From contig JADZAP010000041.1 of the NCBI GenBank assembly GCA_020852705.1, positions 1-61,048 of the forward strand: 61,048 bases of DNA, given 5' to 3'. The notes beneath the pieces were generated by a model. It saw only the letters and a program-made list of their open reading frames with translations, did no database searches and was not told where the DNA came from. A program made the translations under genes and the position numbers. The first letter of the stretch is position 1; each line of letters starts with the position of its first letter. Of this stretch, positions 9,108-17,443 are shown one piece after another. The DNA comes from Ignavibacteria bacterium. Its GTDB lineage: Bacteria > Bacteroidota > Ignavibacteria > Tepidaquicellales > OLB5.

Positions 9108-9863
9108 TTGATAGATACAGATATAATAAAATACCTGATCCAGAAACTGGAAGATAAATTAAGGGCAAATCCGTTAACACCGGAGTTTGTTAAACTTGCA
9201 AATTATTATCTTATAAATGGTAATATTAATGAAGCTATTGAGCTTTTAAAAGCCGGGTTGAAATTTTATCCAAATTATACAACTGCTTATTTATTGCTGG
9301 GGAAAGCATTTTTAAGCAACAGATATTTTATGGATGCTAAAAAGATTTTTGAAAACCTGCTTGCTGAAAACCCTGAAATGGAAATTGCCAAGAAATACCT
9401 TGATATTACTCTGGATCTAACCAAATCAGAAGTCTCAAGAAGACATGAAGATGATATCATCCCAAAGCTTGATTTTAAAGCTCCCGTATTCAACGATTAT
9501 GATTATAATTTCAATCTATTCCCCAGTTATGAAATAGAAGAGCTTTGCTCTGATAAACTGGATTTAGATTCTCTTGAAGACTCAAACGATTTTAGAGATT
9601 TCAAAAAAATATTTGAAACTCCGCACTTCTTTAAAAAAGAAAATACTAAACCTGTTTACGAGAAAAAAAGACTTAAAAATAAGTTTGAAGTTAAAATAAT
9701 TTCAGAAACTCTGGCTGATATTTTTGCCAAGCAGGGAAATTATTTTGATGCTATTGAAGCATATACTTATTTACTAAAGATAAAACCTGAAAGAAAAGAA
9801 GCCATAGAAAGTAAAATAAGCGAAGTAGAGGTTCAAATTAATAAGCTGATAAATGATTTTTAA
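9108..9863 (+). CDS. TPR-repeat protein
   Basis: A 251-residue soluble protein. Two or three tetratricopeptide helical pairs are seen at residues 10-100 (for example NGNINEAIELLKAGLKFYPN and AYLLLGKAFLSNRYFMDA), then an acidic, poorly structured linker, and one more TPR near the C-terminus (KQGNYFDAIEAYTYLLKIKP). TPRs bind partner proteins. Its position directly after the glycosyltransferase suggests a shared unit. The start is TTG. The stop TAA abuts the stop of the convergent NFACT-R gene with no gap. Confidence 0.82.
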   Translation: MIDTDIIKYLIQKLEDKLRANPLTPEFVKLANYYLINGNINEAIELLKAGLKFYPNYTTAYLLLGKAFLSNRYFMDAKKIFENLLAENPEMEIAKKYLDITLDLTKSEVSRRHEDDIIPKLDFKAPVFNDYDYNFNLFPSYEIEELCSDKLDLDSLEDSNDFRDFKKIFETPHFFKKENTKPVYEKKRLKNKFEVKIISETLADIFAKQGNYFDAIEAYTYLLKIKPERKEAIESKISEVEVQINKLINDF

Positions 9864-10271
9864 CTAAGGTAAATTGGTTTTTTCATAATCAGGAACCCCC
9901 GGTTTTACTTTTATTACCTTTTCACCTTTTATTACTACACTGCCGGATTTAGCCCCCTTAAACTTAGATACATTTTTTCCTTGGGTATATGCAACAGGAA
10001 TATTAGCGGCATTTTTTGCCTTACTATAAAATGCACATATTTCAGCTGCTTTTTTAATCATTTCTTTCGGAATTGAACCTTCAAATCCTTCCGGAAATTT
10101 TAAAACTGTGTGCGAACCGCTCGTGCCCCGAACGTGAAACCATAAATCATTTTGTTTAGTATATTTAAATGTAAGCAAATCATTTGCTTCTGAGTTCTTA
10201 CCAACCCAAACCTCAAAACCCTGATCCAGCGGATAAATACGAAAATATTTCAGATTTTTATCTTCTTCCAT
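9864..10271 (-). CDS. Stand-alone NFACT RNA-binding (NFACT-R/DUF814) domain protein
   Basis: A 135-residue protein consisting only of the NFACT-R domain: NDLWFHVRGTSGSHTVLK, then an alanine-rich helix (AAEICAFYSKAKNAANIPV), AYTQGKNVSKFKGAKSG and a final KPGVPDYEKTNLP. In RqcH/Tae2/NEMF this domain sits C-terminal of NFACT-N and coiled coils and takes part in ribosome-associated quality control. Here those parts are absent. It could work with a separate NFACT-N protein encoded elsewhere, which cannot be tested from this window. Confidence 0.88.
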   Translation of the reverse strand: MEEDKNLKYFRIYPLDQGFEVWVGKNSEANDLLTFKYTKQNDLWFHVRGTSGSHTVLKFPEGFEGSIPKEMIKKAAEICAFYSKAKNAANIPVAYTQGKNVSKFKGAKSGSVVIKGEKVIKVKPGVPDYEKTNLP

Positions 10272-10380
10272 TTACAAATATAATGGTTTAAAAATTTTTG
10301 TGCTTTAATCCTTATTCTTTCATTTGTTTACTGCTTATTGTGTAAACTTATTTTAGGTGCAGGCAAATACAAAAATAAAA

Positions 10381-10403
10381 AAGGCGTTCAATTTTGAACG
10401 CCT
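10381..10403 (-). terminator. Terminator of the ATP synthase operon
   Basis: AGGCGTTCA and TGAACGCCT form a 9-bp stem with loop ATTT. On the minus strand it is followed by a run of T (plus-strand AAAATAAAAA just left of it). It lies 23 bases beyond the atpG stop codon. Confidence 0.85.
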
Positions 10404-10425
10404 GTAATTGTATATGTTAAATATC

Positions 10426-11310
10426 TTATGCTTTATTAAGTGCTTCGGCACCGCCAACTATCTCAAGGATTTCAGTGGTAATTTTTGCCTGACGGGCACG
10501 GTTATATGTTAAGTTAAGTAATTGAAGCAGATCATTGGCATTAGTTGTTGCAGAGTCCATTGCTGTCATTCTTGCAGCCTGCTCTGATGCAAAAGATTCA
10601 AGTAGTATGCGCCATACCTGCGTGTTAAGATGTCTTGGCAAAAGATTATTTACTATTTCAATGCTTGATGGCTCAAATATATAATTTGAGATCTTAGTTT
10701 TTTCTCCTTCAGCAGCTTCAAAGGGGGGAATTGGAAGAAAAACCTCTTCAACAGTTTTTGACTGAACTACAGATTTGAATTCATTATATATTATTACAAC
10801 TTTATCAAATCTTTTTTCAATGTATCCGCGGATAATATCCTTCACTATATTCTGTGCATCGTCAAATGTTAATCTGTCAAACACATTAATAGCACGGGCA
10901 TACAGGTCATAATTCCGTTTGTTAAAGTAATCATAAGCTTTTTTACCTATGGGAAAAACTGTCAAGTCATGGTTTCTTAAATACTCACCATATTTCTCAT
11001 CTATTAACAAAGTTGCTGTTTTTAAAAGGTTTGTGTTAAAAGAACCGCATAAACCTCTATCGGCAGCAACTACTACCACGCACACTTTTTTGGTTTCCCT
11101 TTGTTTAAGAAGCTCATTATCAAAACTTTCAATTGTTGGGATAAGGTTTCGTAATATATCGCTTATCTTTCTTGCATAAGGCCTTGCAGCAACAACGTTT
11201 TGCTGTGCTTTTCGGAATTTTACAGAAGCTATCATCTTCATAGCTTTTGTAATTTTTTCAGTATTTTTAATACTGCCTATTCTGTCACGAATTTCTCTTA
11301 ATGTTGCCAT
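10426..11310 (-). CDS. atpG: F0F1 ATP synthase subunit gamma
   Basis: Central rotor shaft of F1, 294 residues. It has the N-terminal coiled-coil strand MATLREIRDRIGSIKNTEKITKAMKMIA and the C-terminal helix with MTAMDSATTNANDLL and NRARQAKITTEILEIVGGA, both typical. The central Rossmann-like part has VVVAADRGLCGSFN. It is the last gene of the operon, 27 bases after atpA, and a terminator follows. No atpD or atpC follows. Confidence 0.96.
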   Translation of the reverse strand: MATLREIRDRIGSIKNTEKITKAMKMIASVKFRKAQQNVVAARPYARKISDILRNLIPTIESFDNELLKQRETKKVCVVVVAADRGLCGSFNTNLLKTATLLIDEKYGEYLRNHDLTVFPIGKKAYDYFNKRNYDLYARAINVFDRLTFDDAQNIVKDIIRGYIEKRFDKVVIIYNEFKSVVQSKTVEEVFLPIPPFEAAEGEKTKISNYIFEPSSIEIVNNLLPRHLNTQVWRILLESFASEQAARMTAMDSATTNANDLLQLLNLTYNRARQAKITTEILEIVGGAEALNKA

Positions 11311-11337
11311 TTATAATTTACTTTTAAGCAGATTAAT

Positions 11338-12858
11338 TTATTTTACAGATACCTTAAAGCTATTTGTAAAATCGTTAAGTATATGTTTAAGCTGTGTTGT
11401 TAATTCATCGTTAAGATCACCTGTTGAAGAAATTGTATCCAGTATATTCTTGTGTTTAAGATCCATCAGTTCAAGAAATTCTTTCTCAAATCTTTTTACT
11501 TCTCTTACTGGTATTTCATCAAGAAAGCCGTTTGTTCCGGCAAATATTATTGCTACCTGTTTTTCAACAGGGTAAGGTGTATATTGCCCTTGTTTTAAAA
11601 TCTCAACAAGTCTGGAGCCGCGTGTAAGCTGCTGCAATGTAGCTTTATCAAGATCTGAACCGAATTTTGTAAATGCTTCCAGTGCCCTGAACTGAGCTAA
11701 ATCAAGTCTTAATGAACCTGCTACTTTTTTCATTGCTTTAATCTGTGCAGAGCTTCCAACACGTGATACTGATATACCTACGTTAATAGCCGGTCTAACA
11801 CCTGAATTGAACAGGTTTGGCTCAAGATATATCTGCCCATCTGTTATTGAAATAACATTTGTAGGAATGTATGCAGATACATCACCTGCCTGTGTTTCTA
11901 TAATAGGTAATGCTGTTAAACTTCCGCCTCCAAGATCATCTGAAAGTTTTGAAGCTCTTTCTAAAAGTCTTGAGTGCAGATAAAATACATCACCTGGATA
12001 AGCTTCCCTGCCAGGAGGTCTTCTTAGTAATAAAGATACTTCACGGTAAGCTGCTGCCTGTTTGGATAAATCATCATATATACATAATGCATGGCGGCTT
12101 GAATCTCTAAAGAACTCGCCAAGTGTTGCACCTGAATACGGTGCTAAAAACTGCATTGGTGCGGGGTCTGATGCAGCAGCAGTTATAACAGTTGTAAATT
12201 CCATTGCACCGGCTTCTTCAAATTTAGCAACTACCTGTGCTACGGTAGATTGTTTTTGTCCAATAGCAACATATATACAGTAAACTCCTTTGCCTTTCTG
12301 GTTAATAATTGTATCAACTGCAACGGCAGTTTTTCCTGTTTGCCTGTCTCCAATAATAAGTTCTCTTTGTCCTCTTCCAATAGGTATCATAGAGTCAATA
12401 GCTTTAATACCTGTTTGCAGAGGTTCTTTAACAGGCTGTCGAGCAATTACGCCAAGTGCTTTTCTTTCAATAGGTAAAAATTTACTAGTTGTAATAGGAC
12501 CTTTGCCGTCAACAGGCTGACCAAGGGGATTAATAACCCTGCCAACCATTTCTTCACCCACCGGCATTGAAGCAACTCTGCCTGTGCGTCTTGCTTCATC
12601 GCCTTCTTTTACAAGTGTGTAGTCACCAAAAAGAATGCATCCTACATTATCTTCTTCAAGATTTAATGCCATTCCAAACACTCCATGCGGAAACTCTATA
12701 AGCTCACTTGCCATACATTTTGTTAATCCATACACACGTGCAACACCATCACCTATTTGAACAACGGTGCCTACCTCATACACATCAATTTCTTTTTCAA
12801 ATCCTGATAATTGTTTTCGAAGTATCGCAGATACTTCATCGGGTTTTACTTCAGCCAT
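11338..12858 (-). CDS. atpA: F0F1 ATP synthase subunit alpha
   Basis: Non-catalytic nucleotide-binding subunit of F1, 506 residues, full length. P-loop [13 protein letters not shown] is present, as are [16 protein letters not shown], the family signature [17 protein letters not shown] and the arginine-finger region of that segment. It lies in the usual order between atpH and atpG. Confidence 0.97.
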   Translation of the reverse strand: MAEVKPDEVSAILRKQLSGFEKEIDVYEVGTVVQIGDGVARVYGLTKCMASELIEFPHGVFGMALNLEEDNVGCILFGDYTLVKEGDEARRTGRVASMPVGEEMVGRVINPLGQPVDGKGPITTSKFLPIERKALGVIARQPVKEPLQTGIKAIDSMIPIGRGQRELIIGDRQTGKTAVAVDTIINQKGKGVYCIYVAIGQKQSTVAQVVAKFEEAGAMEFTTVITAAASDPAPMQFLAPYSGATLGEFFRDSSRHALCIYDDLSKQAAAYREVSLLLRRPPGREAYPGDVFYLHSRLLERASKLSDDLGGGSLTALPIIETQAGDVSAYIPTNVISITDGQIYLEPNLFNSGVRPAINVGISVSRVGSSAQIKAMKKVAGSLRLDLAQFRALEAFTKFGSDLDKATLQQLTRGSRLVEILKQGQYTPYPVEKQVAIIFAGTNGFLDEIPVREVKRFEKEFLELMDLKHKNILDTISSTGDLNDELTTQLKHILNDFTNSFKVSVK

Positions 12859-12911
12859 TTTATTTAATTATATTATATTATTTTAGTTTTTATTTTTTAA
12901 CTTTAATAAGT

Positions 12912-13463
12912 TTAATTATTAAAGTTTCCTCCTGCAAGTTTTTCTTTTAACAGCTCAAGCTGTCTAATTATACTTGCATCAATAATTCTGTCATCAATAT
13001 TAGCAATAAATCCGCCTTTTATTGAGGGGTCAACTGTAAATGCTGCATTAATTTCTTTGCCGGTATATTGTTTAAGTTTTTTAGAAAGGTTTTTCTTTTC
13101 AGTATCATTTATTTCTACTGCAGTTTTTATTTTTGCGCTAACAATACCATGCTTTTCATTAACAAAGTCTGCAAAATCATCAGCAATTTCTGCTAGGATT
13201 TGAATTCTGTTTTTTTCACACAAAAATTCCAGAAATTTTAAAGTTAAATTATCAACTTTTCCTTTAAATAATGCATTAATAACAGAAGATTTCTTTTCAG
13301 ATGATATAACAGGCGTTAACAGAAAGTTTGCAAGCTCTCTGGAAGCTGTAATAGATCTTTTTATATCCCAAAGATCATTTTTTATCTTATCTGTAACTTT
13401 TAAATCTTCTGCAGTTAGATAAAGTGCGGTATTATATTTTCTTGCTACCTTTTTATTGGTCAT
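12912..13463 (-). CDS. atpH: F0F1 ATP synthase subunit delta
   Basis: Peripheral-stalk subunit that links F1 alpha to subunit b, 183 residues. It begins MTNKKVARKYNTALYLTA, matching the family start (ARxYAxALFxxA), is helical in its N-terminal two-thirds, and has the C-terminal region typical of delta (KQYTGKEINAAFTVDPSIKGGFIANIDDRIIDASI). It is 23 bases downstream of atpF. Confidence 0.93.
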   Translation of the reverse strand: MTNKKVARKYNTALYLTAEDLKVTDKIKNDLWDIKRSITASRELANFLLTPVISSEKKSSVINALFKGKVDNLTLKFLEFLCEKNRIQILAEIADDFADFVNEKHGIVSAKIKTAVEINDTEKKNLSKKLKQYTGKEINAAFTVDPSIKGGFIANIDDRIIDASIIRQLELLKEKLAGGNFNN

Positions 13464-13486
13464 ATTAAATATTTTATCTGCTTAAA

Positions 13487-14053
13487 TTAATTCTGCGGAA
13501 TTTTTCCAATGAAGTTATCAATTATCTTTTTTTGCTTTGCAGTATCAAGATTTTCATCAATAATTTTTCCTGCAGCCTGAACAGCAAGATTTGCAATTTC
13601 ATCTTTAAGCGTATTTAAAGCAGCTATCTTTTCGCGTTCAATTTCGCTCTTTGCTTGACTTAATAAGCGTGCCGTATCTTCATTTGTTTTATTCATCAGG
13701 TCATTTCGCATCTTCTCGGCAAGCTCCTTGCCTTCTGCTATTATTTTTCTGGCATCTTCATCTGCTTTTGCAAGCAATATTTTGTTCTTCTCTAAAATCT
13801 TTTCAGCTTCCTGCTTTAAATACTCAGCTTTTTCAACTGAATCTTTTATGCCCTGTTCTCTATCATTAAGCGATTTTAACAGCGGACCCCATGCATACTT
13901 TTTTAATATCAAAAGCAGTAATATAAAAATAATAATTGTCCAGATAAGCAGACCGGGCTCAACAGAAAGAAGCGGATCTCCTTTTTCGTGAGTATCTGCC
14001 TGAATTAATAACAGTATGCTGTGAAACTTTAAAAATATATAAGCTAAAGACAT
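13487..14053 (-). CDS. atpF: F0F1 ATP synthase subunit b
   Basis: Peripheral-stalk subunit, 188 residues. A single N-terminal membrane helix (LLIWTIIIFILLLLILKKY, about residues 31-49) is followed by a long charged helix with family pattern LNDREQGIKDSVEKAE. The N-terminal extension before the membrane helix (about 30 residues) is typical of this phylum. A ribosome-binding site AAAGGAT lies just before the ATG. Confidence 0.94.
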   Translation of the reverse strand: MSLAYIFLKFHSILLLIQADTHEKGDPLLSVEPGLLIWTIIIFILLLLILKKYAWGPLLKSLNDREQGIKDSVEKAEYLKQEAEKILEKNKILLAKADEDARKIIAEGKELAEKMRNDLMNKTNEDTARLLSQAKSEIEREKIAALNTLKDEIANLAVQAAGKIIDENLDTAKQKKIIDNFIGKIPQN

Positions 14054-14159
14054 ATTTATCCTTTAATAAAAATGAATTTTTAATGATATATAAACCGGAA
14101 TAATATCCAGTGTTAACTGCATTCTTTTTATGTGAATGCAGTTAACTGAAATTATCCAA

Positions 14160-14378
14160 TTATTTACCTGCTAAAATAAAGCAGATAACAAGCGCAAAAA
14201 GTGTTACACCTTCTACCAGAGCTGCTGCGATAATCATTGTTGTTCTAACATCGCCTGTTGCTTCCGGCTGTCTGCCAATAGCTTCCATTGCTGATGCTGC
14301 AAGTCTTCCAATTCCAAGACCGGCACCAATAACCGCAAGTCCTGCGCCTATTCCAGCTGCTAATGCTGCTAAACTCAT
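14160..14378 (-). CDS. atpE: F0F1 ATP synthase subunit c
   Basis: Rotor ring subunit, 72 residues, two transmembrane hairpins. The polar loop is GRQPEATGD and the ion-binding glutamate is in AAALVEGVTLFALV. Helix 1 has isoleucine where sodium-type rings have the ligand glutamine, and helix 2 lacks the serine/threonine after the glutamate, so the ring should be proton-coupled. A Shine-Dalgarno AGAAAGGA precedes the ATG, in keeping with the high copy number needed. Confidence 0.95.
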   Translation of the reverse strand: MSLAALAAGIGAGLAVIGAGLGIGRLAASAMEAIGRQPEATGDVRTTMIIAAALVEGVTLFALVICFILAGK

Positions 14379-14449
14379 TTGATTTGTATCCTTTCTTAAA
14401 AGATTATGTGATTTGTATTATTAATTATAGTTGTTTATTTGCAAAAATT

Positions 14450-15274
14450 TTAATGATCCTGATGTATTGCCATTCCAATAAACAATGCCGAGAGCATTGT
14501 GAAAATATATGTCTGTAAAACACCAACAAGTATTTCTAATAAATATATAAAAAGTGCAAAACCTATAGAAACAGGAATTACCGCATATCCTAATAAAAAT
14601 ATCAATCCAATTAACGTATAAATGACTATATGACCGGCTGTCATATTAGCAAACAAACGGACTGCTAATGCAAAAGGTTTTGTTAATAGTGCAATGAATT
14701 CAATTATTATCATAATTGGAAGTACAAACACAGGCACACCAGGAGGAATTAACCCTTTAAAGTATCCAAAAAACCCGTTATTTTTTATTCCGTGAATCTG
14801 TGTCATAATAAATGTAATTATTGCCAGCCCTGCTGTTACACTAATACTGCTTGTACCTGTTGACATTCCGGGAATAAGACTTAGAAGGTTAACAAAGAGT
14901 ATAAAAAAGAATAAAGTAAAGAAAAACGGCAGGAATTTTTCGTAGCCATGCCCCATTGATGGTTTAACTATATCATCCCTTACAAATACCATTAACATTT
15001 CAAGAAAATTGCCAAGACCCGTTGGATGTTTTCTTTTTTTATTTGATGCTGCTGCGTAAGTGAAAAGGATTAACATCAGGACTGCTGCTATTATAAGCAT
15101 AAGGATTTTCATTGAGATTGACAGATTAAGATCAAATCCTCCTAAATTTACAGGCGGAATTGAAATAACATGTTTATCCAGAATGTGATGCATGATCCAG
15201 TTATCTTCTTCACGCATTTTAGAAAGGGTATCTAATTTATTGTGTTCCTGTAAAAATACTGTGAGTAATTGCAT
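14450..15274 (-). CDS. atpB: F0F1 ATP synthase subunit a
   Basis: Proton-channel stator subunit, 274 residues, with about six membrane helices. The essential arginine is in FALAVRLFANMTAGHIV, and the last helix pair has LEILVGVLQTYIFTMLSALFIG. The N-terminal 45 residues before the first helix are periplasmic and polar, as is usual in this group. Confidence 0.95.
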   Translation of the reverse strand: MQLLTVFLQEHNKLDTLSKMREEDNWIMHHILDKHVISIPPVNLGGFDLNLSISMKILMLIIAAVLMLILFTYAAASNKKRKHPTGLGNFLEMLMVFVRDDIVKPSMGHGYEKFLPFFFTLFFFILFVNLLSLIPGMSTGTSSISVTAGLAIITFIMTQIHGIKNNGFFGYFKGLIPPGVPVFVLPIMIIIEFIALLTKPFALAVRLFANMTAGHIVIYTLIGLIFLLGYAVIPVSIGFALFIYLLEILVGVLQTYIFTMLSALFIGMAIHQDH

Positions 15275-15301
15275 TATAATCTTTTGGTAATAATCTTGTA
15301 T

Positions 15302-15727
15302 TTAATTTTCTGCTGCTGCAGATTCAATTTTTTGATTGGTATTCTGCATCTGTTTTTTATGCAGAAAATATATTTCAATTGTAATAAATAAAGTATAAAA
15401 GAAAAATACTGAACCTGTAAGACTTAATGAATCTAAATTTGTTAGGTAAATAAGTATTACAAGTAACAGCATTACTATTAAAAGTCTGATACCCATACCT
15501 CCAAAAACCAGTACCATAAAACTTTTTGTAGAACGGCTTAAGGCTATTGTATTTAGCTTAAAGCCGATAAAAGCGTTAAGCAAACTTATAAAATAACCGC
15601 AGATAATAGAATTGATCTGAACAGTATTAAAATATTTGTAAACGGGATAAGAAGCTAAAACTATTACAAGAAGACTTGTATATGCAACGAATTTATAAAA
15701 ACCGCTGTTTTTTAAATTGTTATTCAT
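15302..15727 (-). CDS. ATP synthase I-like membrane protein
   Basis: A 141-residue protein with four hydrophobic segments, located between atpZ and atpB; its start overlaps the end of atpZ by 8 bases. The pair of helices around FGGMGIRLLIVMLLLVILIYL, with an arginine inside the membrane span, resembles the AtpI/ATP-synthase-I family, which helps assemble the c-ring. The assignment rests on position and this motif; it could be an unrelated operon-specific membrane protein. Confidence 0.65.
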   Translation of the reverse strand: MNNNLKNSGFYKFVAYTSLLVIVLASYPVYKYFNTVQINSIICGYFISLLNAFIGFKLNTIALSRSTKSFMVLVFGGMGIRLLIVMLLLVILIYLTNLDSLSLTGSVFFFYTLFITIEIYFLHKKQMQNTNQKIESAAAEN

Positions 15728-16028
15728 TACTTCTGCCTGTATCTGTTTTTTCTTTCTGTTTAATAACGGGTTTATAATTAACTGCCCTAAGCAGATTTAC
15801 AAATCCCGCAACAGAACCTATAAGTACCCCAACAATCAGTAATAAATTGCCCGTATTAAGCCATTTATCCAGCCAATAGCCGGCTAAAGAACAAAGAACA
15901 ATTGAAACACCGTATTGAAATGCATATTCTGCGTATTGCCACCCAGAACGGTATGAATTGGCAACTTTTTGCAATTCTGAAGGATTTTCAGCATCTTTTT
16001 TGTTGAAAATGCTGTTATTTTCCGCCAT
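15720..16028 (-). CDS. atpZ: AtpZ/AtpI family protein
   Basis: A 102-residue protein with two membrane helices and the pattern YAFQYGVSIVLCSLAGYWLD, KWLNTGNLLLIVGVLIGSVAGFVNLLR, which is that of the small 'ATPase gene 1' family encoded first in many atp operons and implicated in c-ring assembly or Mg/Ca transport. It is the first gene of the operon; the promoter must lie in 16029-16267. Confidence 0.85.
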   Translation of the reverse strand: MAENNSIFNKKDAENPSELQKVANSYRSGWQYAEYAFQYGVSIVLCSLAGYWLDKWLNTGNLLLIVGVLIGSVAGFVNLLRAVNYKPVIKQKEKTDTGRSNE

Positions 16029-16267
16029 CTTTTGCTTAATTTTTCAATGAATTTACAAAAATAACAAGAAATTAATCTAAAATCAATTTCGGAATTGAGT
16101 TGTGAATATAGTGTTTATCTTAATCCTGATATTGTATAAACTGTATAGAAAATATAGTTTTATAAGGGTAAATTTAAAATATTTTCTAAATGCCGGGGAA
16201 TTATTTTACTTATTTCAATTAAATATTTTTAAATTAAAAAATATTTAATTAAGGGACTTTAATATAT
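16029..16267. other. Intergenic region with long AT inverted repeat
   Basis: This 239-base stretch separates the end of the envelope operon from the start of the atp operon. It holds an inverted repeat made only of A and T, 16217-16230 against 16237-16250 (14 bp, 6-base spacer). There is no run of T after it on the minus strand, so it is not a standard terminator. The atp promoter must be here but I could not place it. Confidence 0.5.
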
Positions 16268-17443
16268 TTATTTAAACCTAAGCCATTCATTTGGGTTTAA
16301 AGATATTGCACCCTGCCAAAGTTCAAAATGCATTGATTGTCCGTCAAGGGTTACTCCAGTTTTACCAATTACCTGATTTACTTTTATTATATCACCTGTG
16401 TTAACATTTATATCACTTAATGAACCATAAACAGACCTGAATCCGTTTTCATGTTTTATAATTATCACTTTGCCGTAGAACGGCGTCTCACCCGTTAATG
16501 AAACTATACCTCCTGCAACTGCGTAAACTTTTGAACCGTAAGCAATGGATAAATCAATTCCATTATTAATTGAAAGTGCAAGAGTTTTATTATCTGAAAT
16601 ATTTCCCCAGTCAGTTGAAATTAACGCTATATCAACAGGCAGGTTCAGGTTTCCTTTCAGTTGATTAAGATCAGTCATTGTATAGTTAATTCTGTTATAC
16701 TTACTGCCATTAAAATTTTCTTTATAATCCTGAAAGTTATTTATAAAGTTATTTACATTATTTTGCTGCATTTCGTATCTTGTTATCATTGAAGCCATTT
16801 GACTAGATTCACTTTCTGCATCACTCTTAAGCTTTTTAAGTTCAATAAGTCTGCTATCCAAATTTCTTTTTTCATTTCGTTTTGACTCAACGTAAAACCG
16901 CTGTGATGAAGTTGAAAGAGTCAGCATTTTTTTCTTTTCTTCTAGTATAAATTTTTTTGCCTTTAACTCCCTTAGTTCTATCTTTCTGTTCTGTGAAAAT
17001 TTCTGCAGGTATTGGTTGCGTCGTAAATATTCGTTGGGTGTTTTAGAGCTTAAAAGCAGTTCCAGTTCATAATTTTTTCCGTGTTTATACAGATTTATTA
17101 CTTTCTTTTTAAAACTTTCCTGAATCCTTTCAACTTCTTCAGTTAAATATATTATCATATTTGTTTCAATTGCAATCTGCTCAGGAGTCATATAAGATTC
17201 ATTTTCGTAATTCTTAAGGAAGCTGTTTAATGCACTTATTGCAGTTTCAACACTATCTATCTGCTGATTTATTAATGCTGTTCTTGAGCTGATTTTTATA
17301 ATGCTGCCCCTGCTGTTCTGTATTACTTTATCAATATATTCTAATTGCTGCTGTTTATCATGCAGTATTTCTTCATAAGCAGCACCCGATATAACAAAAA
17401 CTGCAATAAACAATAAAATTATTTTATGTGTAGATTTCACCAT
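16268..17443 (-). CDS. EnvC-like protein: coiled coil plus degenerate LytM (M23) domain
   Basis: 391 residues: signal segment (about 1-21), a long coiled coil (about 25-245) and a C-terminal LytM/M23-like domain (about 275-391). Active M23 enzymes bind zinc through HxxxD and HxH. Here the first motif reads NNGIDLS (Asn for His), the 'YAHL' position reads YGSL, and the last motif reads GQSMHFE (first His lost). The domain is therefore probably not catalytic and may act like EnvC, which activates amidases during cell separation. Its start overlaps the DUF4292 gene by 7 bases. Confidence 0.85.
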   Translation of the reverse strand: MVKSTHKIILLFIAVFVISGAAYEEILHDKQQQLEYIDKVIQNSRGSIIKISSRTALINQQIDSVETAISALNSFLKNYENESYMTPEQIAIETNMIIYLTEEVERIQESFKKKVINLYKHGKNYELELLLSSKTPNEYLRRNQYLQKFSQNRKIELRELKAKKFILEEKKKMLTLSTSSQRFYVESKRNEKRNLDSRLIELKKLKSDAESESSQMASMITRYEMQQNNVNNFINNFQDYKENFNGSKYNRINYTMTDLNQLKGNLNLPVDIALISTDWGNISDNKTLALSINNGIDLSIAYGSKVYAVAGGIVSLTGETPFYGKVIIIKHENGFRSVYGSLSDINVNTGDIIKVNQVIGKTGVTLDGQSMHFELWQGAISLNPNEWLRFK

